Below, piece by piece: positions 6,025-6,281 of a stretch of DNA of 6,281 bases. The stretch is from Pseudovibrio sp. JCM 19062 (GTDB taxonomy: Bacteria > Pseudomonadota > Alphaproteobacteria > Rhizobiales > Stappiaceae). Both the position numbers and the translations under genes were made by a program. Each line of letters begins with the position of its first letter. Position 1 is the stretch's first letter. Under the pieces are notes generated by a model. It saw only the letters and a program-made list of their open reading frames with translations. It made no database searches and was not told the DNA's origin. The stretch spans positions 1 to 6,281 of the forward strand of contig BAXV01000129.1 in NCBI GenBank assembly GCA_001310715.1, in the 5' to 3' direction.

Positions 6025-6281
6025 GGAAGCAATCTAGGAAACGCTCTGGAGTTTCGCAGTCAGGGTCGTCACTCTAGTAACCTGTAAACGTTTCACCTAG
6101 TCGAAGCGGCAGTAGAGGTCGCGAGTTGAACCCAGTTCCCTCGGTCTACGAACCCGTAATGGCTGGCATTGTTCCCAACTGTAACACGCTGTGTTTCAGT
6201 TCACTTCATATCACTACATAGATGTAATGAGCCTTTAAGCAGATCAATTCGTCTTTGTTACCACACAACAGCTCTACGAGT
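6025..6281. other. Right-end stretch without a recognisable gene
   Basis: Stops are frequent in most frames. The longest readings are about 35-40 codons, with no family resemblance and no ribosome sites. Small stems occur at 6038-6055 (GAAAC/GTTTC) and 6112-6149 (GTAGA/TCTAC, CGAG/CTCG and GAAC/GTTC nested around a CCA loop). A T-arm-like GGTTCAACTC on the minus strand near 6123-6132 has no cloverleaf around it. A plus frame is open from about 6168 to the window edge but looks random. Confidence 0.45.

Noticed and set aside
6112..6149. tRNA-like element (T-arm-like GGTTCAACTC on the minus strand)
   Set aside because: The flanking bases do not form a 5-bp T stem, and no D arm, anticodon arm or acceptor stem can be placed around it.

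Overview
The window looks like ordinary chromosomal DNA from an alphaproteobacterium. This rests on protein style: a cupin of the kind common in Rhizobiales and Rhodobacterales, MgtE, a PstS-type binding protein and a BCCT betaine transporter, with roughly balanced base composition and a GTG start. A marine Stappiaceae or Pseudovibrio-like source would fit but is only a guess. I see no phage, insertion sequence, CRISPR array, rRNA or convincing tRNA.

Layout, left to right. Positions 1-130 may hold the end of a plus-strand gene that enters from the left. A hairpin terminator at about 133-167 follows. A cupin gene lies on the minus strand (590 to 172). Next is an intergenic stretch (591-875) with an imperfect 54-base tandem repeat. 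The magnesium transporter gene mgtE is on the minus strand (2332 or 2281 to 876). A short divergent region (2333-2436) carries a 7-bp dyad and leads rightward into a small upstream ORF (2437-2658), which overlaps the start of a PstS-family phosphate-type binding protein gene (2525-3646, plus). That gene is convergent with a BCCT transporter gene (5367 to 3759, minus), and a strong minus-strand terminator separates them at 3702-3734. From about 5372 to the end, some 900 bases hold no confident gene. They hold a candidate 30-codon ORF just upstream of the BCCT gene, a pair of perfect 14-bp direct repeats, and a 5927-6149 stretch with several small hairpins and a short CsbD-like reading frame.

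The three minus-strand genes are all broken by single missing bases: the cupin once, mgtE once and the BCCT gene twice. At each of the four sites, adding one G or C next to an existing GG/CC pair restores a family-typical protein of the right length. The repeated pattern points more to base loss at short G/C runs during sequencing or assembly than to three independently decayed genes, but the window alone cannot decide this.

The intact genes do not form an evident pathway. They are separate transport functions: Mg2+ uptake, anion binding and compatible-solute uptake. The PstS-like gene has no pstCAB beside it and differs from E. coli PstS at two phosphate-contacting positions. I do not see a new multi-gene system here. 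The best leads are the frameshift pattern, the PstS-like ligand-site changes with its overlapping upstream ORF, and the unexplained right-hand region.
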